Below, in pieces: positions 44,323-55,644 of a DNA stretch of 64,000 nt. Both the position numbers and the translations under genes were made by a program. The DNA comes from Nocardioides exalbidus (GTDB lineage: Bacteria; Actinomycetota; Actinomycetes; Propionibacteriales; Nocardioidaceae). Location: assembly GCF_900105585.1 (NCBI RefSeq), contig NZ_FNRT01000002.1:2480001-2544000 (forward strand), read 5' to 3'. How positions within the stretch are numbered: the first letter of the stretch is position 1; every line of letters starts with the position of its first letter. Below the pieces are notes generated by a model. It saw only the letters and a program-made list of their open reading frames with translations. It ran no database searches and was not told where the DNA came from.

Positions 44323-45309
44323 TCAGATCAGGCCGAGCTCCGTGACCGCGGCGCGCTCGTCGGCGAGCTCGGCGGTGGAGGCGTCGATCCGCGTGCGGGA
44401 GAAGTCGTCGATCTCGAGACCCTCGACGATCGACCAGTCGCCACCGGAGGTGGTGACGGGGAACGAGGAGATCAGGCCCTCGGGCACGCCGTACTCGCCC
44501 TGGGAGACGACGGCCATCGAGACCCAGTCGTCGGCCGGCGAGCCGAACAGCCAGTCGCGGGCGGCGTCGATCGTGGCGGACGCGGCCGAGGCGGCCGAGG
44601 ACGAGCCACGGGCGTCGATGATCGCGGCGCCGCGCTTGGCGACGGTCGGGATGAAGTCGTTCTCGAGCCAGGCCTGGTCACCGACCAGCTCGGCGGCGTT
44701 CTGGCCCTTCACCTGGGCGTGGAACAGGTCGGGGTACTGGGTGGCCGAGTGGTTGCCCCAGATCGTCATGTGCGTGATGTCGGTGACGGCCGCGCCGGTC
44801 TTGGCCGCGAGCTGCGAGATCGCGCGGTTGTGGTCGAGGCGGGTCAGCGCGGAGAACCGCTCACGCGGGATGTCGGGCGCGTTGGTCATCGCGATGAGGG
44901 CGTTGGTGTTGGCCGGGTTGCCGGTGACACCGATGCGCACGTCGTCGGCCGCGACCGCGTTCAGGGCCTTGCCCTGCGCGGTGAAGATCGCACCGTTGGC
45001 CGAGAGCAGGTCGCCGCGCTCCATGCCGGGACCGCGCGGGCGCGCGCCGACGAGGAGGGCGAGGTTGACGCCGTCGAAGATCTTCTCGGCGTCGGAGCCG
45101 ATCTCGACGCCGGCGAGGTTCGGGAACGCGCAGTCGTCGAGCTCCATGACGACGCCCTCGAGCGCCTTGAGTGCGGGCTCGATCTCGAGCAGTCGCAGCT
45201 CGATCGGGCGGTCCGCCGCGAGCGCGCCGCTCGCGAGGCGGAACAGCAGGCTGTAGCCGATCTGACCGGCGGCGCCGGTGACGGCCACCTTGAGAGGTGC
45301 GGAGGTCAC
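44323..45309 (-). CDS. mdh: Malate dehydrogenase
   Basis: 328 residues from the GTG at 45309. NAD-binding [18 protein letters not shown], substrate-binding [18 protein letters not shown] (Arg of the mobile loop), [20 protein letters not shown], and the catalytic His in [13 protein letters not shown]. It is the cytosolic/chloroplast-type MDH of actinobacteria. The leader has a GAGGAGA Shine-Dalgarno and a TAGCGT -10 about 45 bp upstream. Confidence 0.95.
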   Translation of the reverse strand: MTSAPLKVAVTGAAGQIGYSLLFRLASGALAADRPIELRLLEIEPALKALEGVVMELDDCAFPNLAGVEIGSDAEKIFDGVNLALLVGARPRGPGMERGDLLSANGAIFTAQGKALNAVAADDVRIGVTGNPANTNALIAMTNAPDIPRERFSALTRLDHNRAISQLAAKTGAAVTDITHMTIWGNHSATQYPDLFHAQVKGQNAAELVGDQAWLENDFIPTVAKRGAAIIDARGSSSAASAASATIDAARDWLFGSPADDWVSMAVVSQGEYGVPEGLISSFPVTTSGGDWSIVEGLEIDDFSRTRIDASTAELADERAAVTELGLI

Positions 45310-45389
45310 GGTGGGTTGTCTCCTCGTGAGGGTGGTCTCAGTTGTCCCTCTGACGCTAGCAGCGGGGCGCTGCTGGCATGCTGGCGCCC

Positions 45390-46088
45390 ATGCTCCGAGC
45401 AGTACGCCGCCCACTCACGCTCGGAGCCCTCGCCCTGGTCGCCGTCGGCGCGCTGTCCGGCTGCGGCGGCATCGGCCAGCCGAAGCCCTACGACTCTCCC
45501 GGCATCAACGGCCTCGTGATCCCGACGCCCACTCCCACGCCCGCGGACTTCGTCGACACCGTCGACAACCCGTGGCTCGCCCTCGAGCCGGGATCGAGCC
45601 GTCACTACGACGTCGTCGACTCCGGGCGCACCCTCGGCAGCATCGACGCCGAGGTCGCGGAGGCGACCGAGGAGGTGGCCGGCCTCGACGCGACCGTCGT
45701 CCGCACGACCACCGACATCGACGGCGAGACGAGCGTCGACACCCGCTTCTTCGCCCAGGACGAGGACGGCAACGTCTGGCTGGTCGGCGCCGACCCGGCC
45801 ACCGGCGACGCGTGGCGGGCCGGCGAGGGCGGCGCGGAGGCCGGACTCGCGATGCCGGCCGACCCGCGGCTCGGCGACGGCTGGCTGGCCTACGTCGTCC
45901 CGGGGCTGCCGCAGGCCAGCACGACCATCGAGGACCAGTCGCAGCAGGTGGTGCAGACGCGGGAGTCGGGCTCGGCCACCACCGGAAGCGGCGAGGCCGG
46001 CACCACGACCCGCAACATGTACGAGAAGGGTGCCGGCCTCGTCAGCGTCGAGGACCTGGACGAGGGCTGGATCGCCGTCCGGGACTGA
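45390..46088 (+). CDS. Lipoprotein, unknown function
   Basis: 232 residues from the ATG at 45390. Signal peptide [17 protein letters not shown] with lipobox ending at Cys ~24, then a [10 protein letters not shown] linker and a globular beta-rich domain ([64 protein letters not shown]). The pattern resembles uncharacterised secreted actinobacterial proteins with an NPYWPL-type start. It ends 6 bp before the convergent aquaporin gene. Confidence 0.65.
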   Translation: MLRAVRRPLTLGALALVAVGALSGCGGIGQPKPYDSPGINGLVIPTPTPTPADFVDTVDNPWLALEPGSSRHYDVVDSGRTLGSIDAEVAEATEEVAGLDATVVRTTTDIDGETSVDTRFFAQDEDGNVWLVGADPATGDAWRAGEGGAEAGLAMPADPRLGDGWLAYVVPGLPQASTTIEDQSQQVVQTRESGSATTGSGEAGTTTRNMYEKGAGLVSVEDLDEGWIAVRD

Positions 46089-46093
46089 CCGGA

Positions 46094-47227
46094 TCAGTCG
46101 GGGCGGCGCACCTGCGTGCGGCCGTCGTCGTCGCCGTCGGGGTTGCCCCAGTGGCCGGGCTGGCCGGGCTGGCCGGGCTGCTGGCCGGGCTGCTGGGCCG
46201 GCGGCTGCTGCTGCGGCGCGCCCCACTGACCGGGCTGGCCGGGCTGCTGGGCGGGCGGCTGCTGCTGCGGAGCCGGCTGGCCCCACTGCGCGGGCGGCTG
46301 CTGCTGCGGCGCGGCGTAGGGGTCGGGCTGCTGGGCGGGCGGCTGCTGCTGCGGGGCGGGCTGGCCCCACTGCTGCTGCGGGGGAGCACCCCACGCGGCG
46401 CCGGGCTGGCCCCAGCCACCCTGCTGGCCCTGGTTCCACTGGGCCTCGTAGTTGCCGGGCACGGGCTGGTTCTTCCTGCCGCCGCCGAAGTTGAGCCCGG
46501 ACCCGTTGACCGGCTCGGCCCCGTGGCCGAAGAGGATCGGGTAGGTCAGGCCGGCGATCGCGGCACCGACGAACGGGGCGACCACGAAGAGCCACAGCTG
46601 GACGATGGCGTCGGTGCCGGCGAAGACGCCGACGCCGATCGAGCGGGCGGGGTTCACCGACGTGCCGGTCAGCGGGATCGCGACGAAGTGGATCATCGAC
46701 AGCGTGAGGCCGATGGCCAGCGGGCCCATCACGGCGTTGATCTGGTTGCGCTCGTCGGTCACGGCGAGGATCACCCAGAGGAAGACGGCCGTCAGCAGGA
46801 TCTCGAGCAGCAGCGCGGCCCACCAGGCGTAGGGGGCCACGGGGTTCTGGTCGCCGAAGAAGTTCTGGCCCATGTTGCCCTCGGCGGTGAAGCCGTCGAA
46901 GCCGTGGCCGAGGCCGAAGAGCACGGCGCCCGCGAGCAGGCCGCCGTTGAGCTGGGCGGCCATGTAGATGCCGGCCCTGTTCCACGGCAGGCGGCCGCCG
47001 AGGACGGCGCCCAGCGTGACGGCGGGGTTGAAGTGCCCGCCCGAGATGCGTCCGACGGCGTAGGCCATCACCACGACCGTGAGGCCGAAGGTCAGGCCGG
47101 TCGAGACGATGTTGCCGCCGCTGTAGATCGCGGCGCCACAGCCGAAGAAGACGAGCACGAACGTGCCCAGCAGCTCAGCGGTGAATTTCTGCCCCGTCGA
47201 CGGGGTGTCCTCGGCGATGTCGCTCAT
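46094..47227 (-). CDS. Aquaporin (AqpZ-like) with long Gln/Pro-rich tail
   Basis: 377 residues from the ATG at 47227, with a GGAGGA Shine-Dalgarno. Six TM helices, NPA motifs at ~67-69 and ~192-194. The four selectivity-filter positions by alignment to E. coli AqpZ (F43, H174, T183, R189) correspond to Phe47, His180, Thr189 and Arg195, so a water channel. From ~240 to the end is a repetitive, probably cytoplasmic tail of ~135 residues made of PAQQP, QPGQ, APQQQPP and WGQP units. AqpZ proteins are normally ~230-250 residues long, so the tail is extra. Confidence 0.88.
   Translation of the reverse strand: MSDIAEDTPSTGQKFTAELLGTFVLVFFGCGAAIYSGGNIVSTGLTFGLTVVVMAYAVGRISGGHFNPAVTLGAVLGGRLPWNRAGIYMAAQLNGGLLAGAVLFGLGHGFDGFTAEGNMGQNFFGDQNPVAPYAWWAALLLEILLTAVFLWVILAVTDERNQINAVMGPLAIGLTLSMIHFVAIPLTGTSVNPARSIGVGVFAGTDAIVQLWLFVVAPFVGAAIAGLTYPILFGHGAEPVNGSGLNFGGGRKNQPVPGNYEAQWNQGQQGGWGQPGAAWGAPPQQQWGQPAPQQQPPAQQPDPYAAPQQQPPAQWGQPAPQQQPPAQQPGQPGQWGAPQQQPPAQQPGQQPGQPGQPGHWGNPDGDDDGRTQVRRPD
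46100..46460 (-). repeat. Low-complexity repeats coding for the aquaporin tail
   Basis: Tandem imperfect in-frame repeats, mostly of GGCTGGGCGGGC, GCTGCTGCTG and GGCCGGGCTGG type on the plus strand, encode the Gln/Pro/Gly/Trp-rich tail. Such repeats are prone to length change by slippage. Confidence 0.75.
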
Positions 47228-47245
47228 GGCGCGTCCTCCAGAAGT

Positions 47246-47273
47246 CGTGTGGCCGCCCCCCGGCGGCCACACG
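47246..47273 (-). promoter_or_regulatory. Hairpin in the aquaporin leader
   Basis: Perfect 12-bp arms CGTGTGGCCGCC (47246-47257) and GGCGGCCACACG (47262-47273) with a 4-nt loop, ending 19 bp before the aquaporin start and a few bases before its Shine-Dalgarno. A candidate -10 (TAGAGT, 47276-47281) lies just upstream, so part of it may not be transcribed. It may stabilise or control the mRNA, or bind a protein as DNA. Confidence 0.4.
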
Positions 47274-47340
47274 CGACTCTAGCGGCGTGGTTGACGGGGT
47301 GCGAGGGTAGGCGAGTCGCAACCCGACCCCAGGTCAGGTA

Positions 47341-47354
47341 TCTTGACGTCAAGA
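47341..47354. promoter_or_regulatory. Perfect 14-bp palindrome upstream of icd
   Basis: TCTTGACGTCAAGA is fully self-complementary and sits 45-58 bp before the icd ATG. It contains TTGACG, a good -35, so a bound regulator would compete with RNA polymerase. The form is that of MarR-family operators; in Streptomyces the MarR-type TamR is known to control icd and aconitase, which makes it one candidate. No regulator gene is adjacent. Confidence 0.55.
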
Positions 47355-47398
47355 GTTATGCCCGGATGAGATCGCGATCTACAGGAGCTGTCGTACCC

Positions 47399-49606
<2,208 letters not shown>

Positions 49607-49632
49607 TCCACGGCTGAGTCGCGCGTCACAGG

Positions 49633-49667
49633 CAGGGCCCTCGGGGAATACCTCCCCGGGGGCCCTG
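49633..49667 (+). terminator. Terminator of icd
   Basis: Arms of 15 bp (49633-49647 and 49653-49667; one G-T wobble) with core CAGGGCCC...GGGCCCTG, followed by TCTTGC. 26 bp after the icd stop and just before the MFS gene. Confidence 0.8.
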
Positions 49668-49681
49668 TCTTGCATGCTGTG

Positions 49682-50911
49682 ATGACCATGACGACCGCCG
49701 CCACCACGAACGCCACCGACGACTTCGACGTCCCGACGGTGTCCGCGCGCCACTTCGGCCTCGCGGTCCTCGCGCTCGCCATGGGCGGCTTCGCGATCGG
49801 CACGACCGAGTTCGTCACGATGGGCCTGCTGCCGCAGATCTCCGCGGGCGTCGACGTCTCCATCCCCACCGGCGGCCACGTCATCTCGGCGTACGCCGTC
49901 GGCGTGGTGGTGGGGGCGCCGCTCCTCGCCTTCCTCGGCGCGCGCCTCCCGCGACGGGCCCTGCTGGTCGCGCTCATGGCCGCGTTCGCCGTCGGCAACG
50001 GGGTGAGCGCCCTCGCCGCGAGCTACGAGCAGCTGGTCGTCGCGCGCTTCGTCGCGGGCCTGCCGCACGGTGCCTACTTCGGCGTCGCCTCGCTCGTCGC
50101 GGCCAGCATGGCGCGACCGTCGCGCAAGGGGCGTGCGGTCTCCCAGATCATGCTCGGGCTGTCGGTCGCCAACGTGATCGGCGTGCCCGCCGCCACCGTG
50201 CTGGGGCAGGAGCTCGGCTGGCGCGCTGCCTTCTGGGCGACCTCCGCCCTCGCGATCGTCACGCTGGCGCTGGTGGCGTGGTTCGTCCCGTCCGTCGCCG
50301 GCGACGCCGAGGCGAGCGGACGCCGCGAGCTCTCCGCCTTCAAGCTGCCGCAGGTCTGGCTGACCCTGCTCGCCGGTGCGGTCGGCTTCGGCGGCATGTT
50401 CGCCGTCTACTCCTACATCGCGCCCGTGGTCACCGACGTCGCCGGGCTGGGGGAGCGGTCCGTCCCGGTCTACCTGCTGTCCTTCGGCCTCGGCATGGTC
50501 GCCGGCACCTGGCTCGCCGGGATCATGGCCGACTGGTCGATCTTCCGCTCGCTCATCATCGGCGGGTCCGGGATGGCCGCCTCGATGCTGCTCTTCTGGC
50601 TCGCCGCGCCGCACGGCTGGGCCGCGCTGCCCGTGGTCTTCCTGATCACCGTGCTCGGCTCGGTGCTGGTGGTCAACCTCCAGCTGCGGCTGATGGACGT
50701 CGCCGGGGACGCCCAGACCCTCGGTGCCGCGATGAACCACGCCTCGCTCAACGTCGCCAACGCGCTCGGCGCCTGGCTGGGCGGGCTCGTCATCGCCGCC
50801 GGCTGGGGCCTGCGGGCGCCGGCGCTCGTCGGTCTCGCGCTCTCCCTCGGTGGGGTCGCGATCCTGCTGGTCTCCGCGCGGCTGCACGTGCGCCAGAGCG
50901 CCACGGCCTGA
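49682..50911 (+). CDS. MFS transporter (DHA1, AraJ/CmlA-like)
   Basis: 409 residues from the ATG at 49682, 12 TM helices. N-terminal GGFAIGTTEFVTMGLLPQIS and motif A-like GAPLLAFLGARLPRRALLV are typical of the DHA1 arabinose/chloramphenicol efflux group; YFGVASLVAASMARPSRKGRA follows in the first central loop. A proton-driven exporter of a drug or sugar; substrate unknown. No regulator gene is adjacent. Confidence 0.88.
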   Translation: MTMTTAATTNATDDFDVPTVSARHFGLAVLALAMGGFAIGTTEFVTMGLLPQISAGVDVSIPTGGHVISAYAVGVVVGAPLLAFLGARLPRRALLVALMAAFAVGNGVSALAASYEQLVVARFVAGLPHGAYFGVASLVAASMARPSRKGRAVSQIMLGLSVANVIGVPAATVLGQELGWRAAFWATSALAIVTLALVAWFVPSVAGDAEASGRRELSAFKLPQVWLTLLAGAVGFGGMFAVYSYIAPVVTDVAGLGERSVPVYLLSFGLGMVAGTWLAGIMADWSIFRSLIIGGSGMAASMLLFWLAAPHGWAALPVVFLITVLGSVLVVNLQLRLMDVAGDAQTLGAAMNHASLNVANALGAWLGGLVIAAGWGLRAPALVGLALSLGGVAILLVSARLHVRQSATA

Positions 50912-50933
50912 CCGGTCCCGCCTTCCGCGCGGA

Positions 50934-50977
50934 ACCGTGCACGCCCTTTCCGTTCATGTTGCACGGTGTTAACACGG
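50934..50977. terminator. Possible hairpin after the MFS gene with adjoining palindrome
   Basis: ACCGTGCA and TGCACGGT are inverted 8-bp arms about 18 nt apart shortly after the MFS stop. They run into a perfect 10-bp palindrome GTGTTAACAC. The first may end MFS transcription; the second may be an operator for the small gene at 51062. Confidence 0.35.
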
Positions 50978-51061
50978 GCGGAACTCTTGTGTAGCGCGAG
51001 CTTGGAACGATCCAATCATGAAGGGCGGACCCGCCGCCCAAGATCTTCCTGAGGGGGAGTC

Positions 51062-51223
51062 ATGGTGGATGAGCAGAAGGTGGCAGCAGAGATGGAGCGC
51101 CGTCGCTTCCTCGCCGACCGCAACGTCGGCGACGTGGTGAGCCTGCTCCAGCGCCGGGCCGAGCTGCGCGGGGTCTATCCCGCGGCCGACCTGGTCGCCG
51201 ACAACGTGGGCTGGGTCGTCTGA
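51062..51223 (+). CDS. 53-residue hypothetical protein
   Basis: A small ORF, ATG at 51062, stop at 51221-51223, with a strong GAGGGGGAG ribosome-binding site 2-10 nt upstream. The product (MVDEQKVAAEMERRRFLADR...DNVGWVV) is charged and helical at the N-terminus, with a short VYPAADLVADNVGWVV end; no TM or Cys. It has codon use like its neighbours (G/C third positions throughout). No family recognised. A large hairpin at 51247-51311 follows. Confidence 0.6.
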   Translation: MVDEQKVAAEMERRRFLADRNVGDVVSLLQRRAELRGVYPAADLVADNVGWVV

Positions 51224-51246
51224 CCCGGACCACCGACTGACTTCGC

Positions 51247-51311
51247 GGGCCCCGTGGGCCCCTGCCCGGCTCGACACGCTCAGCCACCTCCCGGCAGGGG
51301 CCGCGGGGCCC
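51247..51311. terminator. Bidirectional terminator between the small gene and the sugar ABC operon
   Basis: GGGCCCCGTGGGCCCCTGCC (51247-51266) pairs with GGCAGGGGCCGCGGGGCCC (51293-51311), about 19 bp with one bulge/mismatch and a 26-nt loop. It lies 24 bp after the small-ORF stop and 54 bp after the end of the minus-strand permease gene. Confidence 0.75.
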
Positions 51312-51364
51312 AGGTCGTCCCGTCGTCGTCCGAGCACCGCAGCTCGTCGGGCCGGTGCTCCCGG

Positions 51365-52192
51365 TCAGCCCTTCACGGCGCCGGAGCTGGTGTTCATGAT
51401 CCGCTTCTGGAAGACCAGGAAGACGATCGCGACGGGGATCGTCATCACCGCGGCGGCGGCCAGCTTGAGCGGGTACTTGGTGCCCTGGCCGAGCTGGTTG
51501 GAGGCCAGGGAGGCGACGCCCTTGGTGAGGTTGGTCAGCTCGGGGTCGTTGGCCGCGACGATGAAGTGGCTCAGCTCGTTCCACGAGCCTTGGAAGGACA
51601 GGATCACGATCGTGACCAGTGCGGGCCGGGCCATCGGCAGCACGATCGACCAGAACAGCCGGAAGGTGCCGGCGCCGTCGATGCGCGCCTGCTCCTCCAC
51701 CGCGACGGGGATCGACTCGAAGAAGTTCTTCATGATGAAGATCCCGGCGGCGTCGACGAGCAGCGGCACGATCAGCCCGGGGTAGGAGTTGTAGATGCCG
51801 AGCTGGTTGATCACCAGGAACTTCGGGATCAGCAGCACCACGTTGGGAACCGCCATGATGGCCACCAGGATCGCGAACATCACCGCGCGGCCACGGAAGT
51901 GGATCCGCGCGAGCGCGTAGCCGGCGAGGGAGTCGAAGAAGACCCGCCCCGCCGTGACGCACAGCGTGACGATGACCGAGTTCTTGAACCACGTCGGGAA
52001 GGCGTCGCCACCGAAGAGCTGCTCGTAGGCCGCCGTCGTGAAGGTCTGCGGCACCAGCGAGATCGGGTTGGACGCCGCCTCCGGCTCGGTCTTGAACGAC
52101 GTCGCGACGTCGATCAGGAACGGGAAGATGTAGACGACGGCCAGCGCGGCCAGGACGGCGTACAGCCACAGGCTCGGGCGCCGGGCCGTCAT
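51365..52192 (-). CDS. Carbohydrate ABC transporter permease (MalG type)
   Basis: 275 residues from the ATG at 52192, which overlaps the upstream permease stop (ATGA). Six TM helices; the EAA loop EEQARIDGAGTFRLFWSIVLP contacts the ATPase. The C-terminal KRIMNTSSGAVKG is typical of the MalG-type permease of CUT1 transporters. Last gene of the operon. Confidence 0.92.
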   Translation of the reverse strand: MTARRPSLWLYAVLAALAVVYIFPFLIDVATSFKTEPEAASNPISLVPQTFTTAAYEQLFGGDAFPTWFKNSVIVTLCVTAGRVFFDSLAGYALARIHFRGRAVMFAILVAIMAVPNVVLLIPKFLVINQLGIYNSYPGLIVPLLVDAAGIFIMKNFFESIPVAVEEQARIDGAGTFRLFWSIVLPMARPALVTIVILSFQGSWNELSHFIVAANDPELTNLTKGVASLASNQLGQGTKYPLKLAAAAVMTIPVAIVFLVFQKRIMNTSSGAVKG

Positions 52193-53202
52193 GACTTCTC
52201 CCGCAGCGCCCAGCGCTGGAGCAGGGTGAGGACCACGATGATGGCGAAGAGGATGAAGGCGATCGCCGCGCCCTCTCCCCAGCGCTGGGAGTTGAACGAG
52301 GTCTGGAACGACAGGTAGGCCGGGGTCAGCGTGGTCTTGGCGGGTCCGCCCTGGGTGCCGGTGTAGATCTGGTCGAAGACCTGCCACGTGCCGATCAGGC
52401 CGAGGGTGAGCACCGTGAACAACGTCGGGCGGAGCATCGGCAGCGTGAGGTGCCGGAAGCGCTGCCAGGCGTTGGCGCCGTCGACCATGCCGGCCTCCGC
52501 GATCTCGTCCTCGACGTTGTTGAGGGCGGCGATGAACAGCAGCATGAAGGTGCCCGACGTGGTGAAGACGGCCAGCAGGATGAACGCCGACATCGCGAAC
52601 GACGGACCGGCCAGCCACTCCCACCACGTGATGCCGAGCGCACGGTGGTCGGTCAGCGTCGCCGGGGCGTCGATCCCGGCCGCGCCGAGGGCGGTGTGGA
52701 TGATCCCGCGCGCGTCGCCGAACCAGTTGGGCCCGTCGATCCCCACCCAGCCCAGCATCGCGTTGACCGCGCCGGTGCTGTTGAAGAGGAACAGCCACAG
52801 CACCGTGATGGCAACCGCGCTCGTGACCGAGGGGAAGTAGAACGCGGTGCGGAAGAAGCCGCGACCCTTCAGCGCCTTCGTGTGGACGAGGACGGCCAGG
52901 CCGAGCGCGACGACGGTCTGCAGTGGCACGACGAGGAGCACGTAGTAGACGTTGTTGCGCATCGCCGTGCCGAAGTCGCGCTGCTGGAGGCTGCCGCCGG
53001 TGAGGATGTTGGCGTAGTTGTCCGCGCCGACGAAGCCGACGTCACCGGAGAGCGGGCTGCCCACGCCCCGCCAGTCCGAGACGCTGACCCACAGCGCCAT
53101 GAGGACCGGGAAGGCGAGGAACACCGCGAGGAGGATCACCGCCGGGGCGACGAACAACCATCCGTCCCGGTTCTGCCCCCGGCGGATCGAGGCGGTGGTC
53201 AC
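52189..53202 (-). CDS. Carbohydrate ABC transporter permease (MalF type)
   Basis: 337 residues from the GTG at 53202, overlapping the binding-protein stop (GTGA). Six TM helices; EAA loop EIAEAGMVDGANAWQRFRHLTLP. The periplasmic region between TM helices has a long loop (WFGDARGIIHTALGAAG), longer than in typical MalF-type actinobacterial permeases. It forms the channel with the next gene product. Confidence 0.92.
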   Translation of the reverse strand: MTTASIRRGQNRDGWLFVAPAVILLAVFLAFPVLMALWVSVSDWRGVGSPLSGDVGFVGADNYANILTGGSLQQRDFGTAMRNNVYYVLLVVPLQTVVALGLAVLVHTKALKGRGFFRTAFYFPSVTSAVAITVLWLFLFNSTGAVNAMLGWVGIDGPNWFGDARGIIHTALGAAGIDAPATLTDHRALGITWWEWLAGPSFAMSAFILLAVFTTSGTFMLLFIAALNNVEDEIAEAGMVDGANAWQRFRHLTLPMLRPTLFTVLTLGLIGTWQVFDQIYTGTQGGPAKTTLTPAYLSFQTSFNSQRWGEGAAIAFILFAIIVVLTLLQRWALREKS

Positions 53203-54452
53203 TGTCCGACGACGGCCTGCATCGACTGCTGGACCGACTCGAGGATCGCCTGCGGGTCGCCGTCCTGCAGGCCCTCGAGCTGGGCGTTGAAGTCGGAGAT
53301 CACGTCGGCGGCCCCCTCCTGGGCGGGCGGGTTCTGGGCGTACTCGGCACCGGCCACGAAGGGCGCGAACGCGGGGCGGGACTCCGCGTAGGACTCCGCG
53401 GCGCTCTGCACGGACGGGATCACGCCGAACGCGTCGGCGAACGTGAGCTGCTGGTCGGCGGTCGTGAGGTACTCGACCAGCGAGACCGCGTCCTCCTGGT
53501 TGCCGCTCTGGGCCGCGATGCCCCAGCAGTTGGTGAAGGCGAGCGTTCCGGGGCCGGCGGGGCCCTCGGGCAGCTCGGCCACCGTGTAGTCGACGTCGGG
53601 GTAGTCGTTCTGCATGGCGCCGGCGATCCAGTTGCCCTCGATGACCATGGCGGCCTGCTCCTTGCCGAACGCCTCGCCGCCCCAGCCCGCGCCGAGCGTG
53701 GAGGAGTAGGAGGCGACGCCGTCCTTCATCATGCCCTGCACGAAGTCGAGCGCCTCGAGGTTCTCCGGGCTGTCGACGGTGGCCTCGGTGCCGTCGTCGT
53801 TGACCATCGACCCGCCGGCCTGGGGGAAGAAGGAGCCGACGCGCTGGTACTCCGGGCCGAACGCGAGGCCGACGACCTTGCCCGAGGTGAGGGTCTTCGC
53901 GACGTCGGCGAGCTCGTCCCACGTGGTCGGCACGTCGGCGTCGGTGAGGCCCGCGTCCTTCCAGAGCCGGGTGTTGATCACCAGGCCGAGCGTGGAGAAG
54001 TCCTTCGGCGCGCAGTAGAACTGGTCGTCGACGGTGAAGGCGTCGACGAGGGTGGGGTAGAAGTCGTCGGCGTTGCCCAGCTGGTCGCCGTACGCCAGCA
54101 GGGAGCCGTTGGCGGCATAGCCGGCAAGGGCGTCGGTGGAGACGTAGAAGACGTCCGGCGGGTTGTTGGACGTGAAGCCCTGGCTCAGCTCCTGGGACAG
54201 GTCGGTCGCTGCCTGGACGGAGGCCTCGGTCCCGCTCTCCTCCGACCACGCGGCCACCGCCTCCTCGACCGCCTGGGTCTCGGCGTCGCCCGACGACCCG
54301 ATGAGGATGCGGATCGCCTCGCCCCCGCCTCCACCGTCCGACGAGGAGTCGCCGGAGTCGTCGAACCCGCTCCCGCCGCCGCAGGCGGCGAGGGCGAGTG
54401 ATGCGACGACGGCCACGGCGGCAGCAGGTCCGGTGCGGTGGATGTGCTTCAT
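53199..54452 (-). CDS. Sugar ABC transporter substrate-binding lipoprotein
   Basis: 417 residues. Signal peptide and lipobox LALAAC (Cys ~24), then an acidic Gly/Ser-rich linker and a type 1 CUT1 binding protein: EAVAAWSEESG, NNPPDVFYVSTDALAGYA, PTTWDELADVAKTL, MVIEGNWIAGAMQ. The bound sugar is unknown, but the genes nearby point to an alpha-glucoside or oligosaccharide. No ATPase (MsiK-like) gene is in the cluster, so a shared ATPase must be encoded elsewhere. Confidence 0.92.
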   Translation of the reverse strand: MKHIHRTGPAAAVAVVASLALAACGGGSGFDDSGDSSSDGGGGGEAIRILIGSSGDAETQAVEEAVAAWSEESGTEASVQAATDLSQELSQGFTSNNPPDVFYVSTDALAGYAANGSLLAYGDQLGNADDFYPTLVDAFTVDDQFYCAPKDFSTLGLVINTRLWKDAGLTDADVPTTWDELADVAKTLTSGKVVGLAFGPEYQRVGSFFPQAGGSMVNDDGTEATVDSPENLEALDFVQGMMKDGVASYSSTLGAGWGGEAFGKEQAAMVIEGNWIAGAMQNDYPDVDYTVAELPEGPAGPGTLAFTNCWGIAAQSGNQEDAVSLVEYLTTADQQLTFADAFGVIPSVQSAAESYAESRPAFAPFVAGAEYAQNPPAQEGAADVISDFNAQLEGLQDGDPQAILESVQQSMQAVVGQ

Positions 54453-54528
54453 GGTCTCTCCTGGTTGAGCGGTGGACGGGAGTGGGACGGGAGTGCGGTG
54501 TGGGAGTGCGGTGTGGTGTGGCGGGTGG

Positions 54529-55587
54529 TCAGTCGGTCGGGCCGCGCAGGCTCGACCCGCGCACGACCAGCTCCGGGCGGAGCAGGGACTGGTGGGGCTC
54601 GGTCGCCCCATTGACCAGCGCCTCGACGGCGGTGACGAGGTCGTGGGCGACCTGCTCGAGCGGCTGGCGGAGGCTGGTCAGCCCCGGCGTGCTGAGGGCG
54701 GCGGCGGGGGAGTTGTCGAACCCGGTGACGGCGACGTCGGGGCCGGCCCGCAGCCCACGCTCGGCCAGCGCGCGGCACACGCCCAGGGCGAGGGTGTCGG
54801 AGGCGCAGGTGATGGCGGTCGCGGGCTCGGCGAGGTCGAGCAGCTGGTGGGCGGCGCGGCGCCCCTCCTCGAAGTCGTCGGCGACCTCGGCGTGGAGGTC
54901 GGTGTCGAGGCTGAGGTCCTTGCACGCCTCCACCCAGCCGGCGAGGCGGTCGCGGCCGGTGTCGGAGCTGCCCGGCCACCCGACGTGCGCGATCCGCCGG
55001 TGTCCCTGCGCCGCGACGTGCGAGGTGGCGACGTAGAGCCCGTGGCGGCCGTCGACGTCGGTCCAGGCGAGGTCGGTGTCGCCGTCCCACGACCGCCCGA
55101 AGGTCGCGAACGGCACGCGGAGGTCGCGCAGTGCGGCCACGCGGGCGTCGCCGGCGTGCGCGCCGGTGAGCACGAACGCGTCGACCGAGGTGGTGCCGAG
55201 CAGCTCGCGGTAGGCGGCGACCTCCTCGACCTCGTCGTCGGCCTGGCAGAGGATCAGGTGGCAGCCGTTGGCCGAGGCGGACTCGGCGAGCGCGTGCAGG
55301 AACTGGTCGAGCAGCAGTGCCGCGCGGTCGTCGCGCGAGGCCTCGACGCGGACCCCGATGAGCCGCGAGCGCTGGTTGCGCAGGGCGCGGGCCGACCGGT
55401 TCGGCAGGTAGCCGAGCTCGTCGACGGCCGCGAGGATCCGCTCGCGGGTCTGGGGCGCGACCCGCGCCGGGTTGTTGAGCGCGTTGGACACCGACTGGGC
55501 CGAGACACCCGCGTGCCGGGCGACGTCGGCGAGCGTGACGTGCCCGTGGGGGACGGGGCCGCGGGTGTGGGGTCGGTCCTCGGGCAC
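54529..55587 (-). CDS. LacI-family transcriptional regulator
   Basis: 352 residues from the GTG at 55587. HTH at ~17-45 (VTLADVARHAGVSAQSVSNALN, shortened here) with the hinge helix NRSARALRNQRSRLIGV; then the periplasmic-binding-like effector domain with LTGAHAGD, AVTGFDNSPAAA and a C-terminal arm RPELVVRGSSL. It is 76 bp upstream of the binding-protein gene on the same strand and divergent from the glucosidase gene. The operator at 55662-55673 lies in the shared promoter region. Confidence 0.93.
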   Translation of the reverse strand: MPEDRPHTRGPVPHGHVTLADVARHAGVSAQSVSNALNNPARVAPQTRERILAAVDELGYLPNRSARALRNQRSRLIGVRVEASRDDRAALLLDQFLHALAESASANGCHLILCQADDEVEEVAAYRELLGTTSVDAFVLTGAHAGDARVAALRDLRVPFATFGRSWDGDTDLAWTDVDGRHGLYVATSHVAAQGHRRIAHVGWPGSSDTGRDRLAGWVEACKDLSLDTDLHAEVADDFEEGRRAAHQLLDLAEPATAITCASDTLALGVCRALAERGLRAGPDVAVTGFDNSPAAALSTPGLTSLRQPLEQVAHDLVTAVEALVNGATEPHQSLLRPELVVRGSSLRGPTD

Positions 55588-55644
55588 GGCTTCCTCCTCG
55601 TCGTCTGTCTCGTCGTCCGTCGGGTCGTGGCGGTCGGTGCGGGC

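Noticed and set aside
54453..54528. Second LacI operator in front of the binding-protein gene
   Set aside because: The 76-bp gap contains GGGAGTGCGGTGT direct repeats but no symmetrical CG-centred operator.
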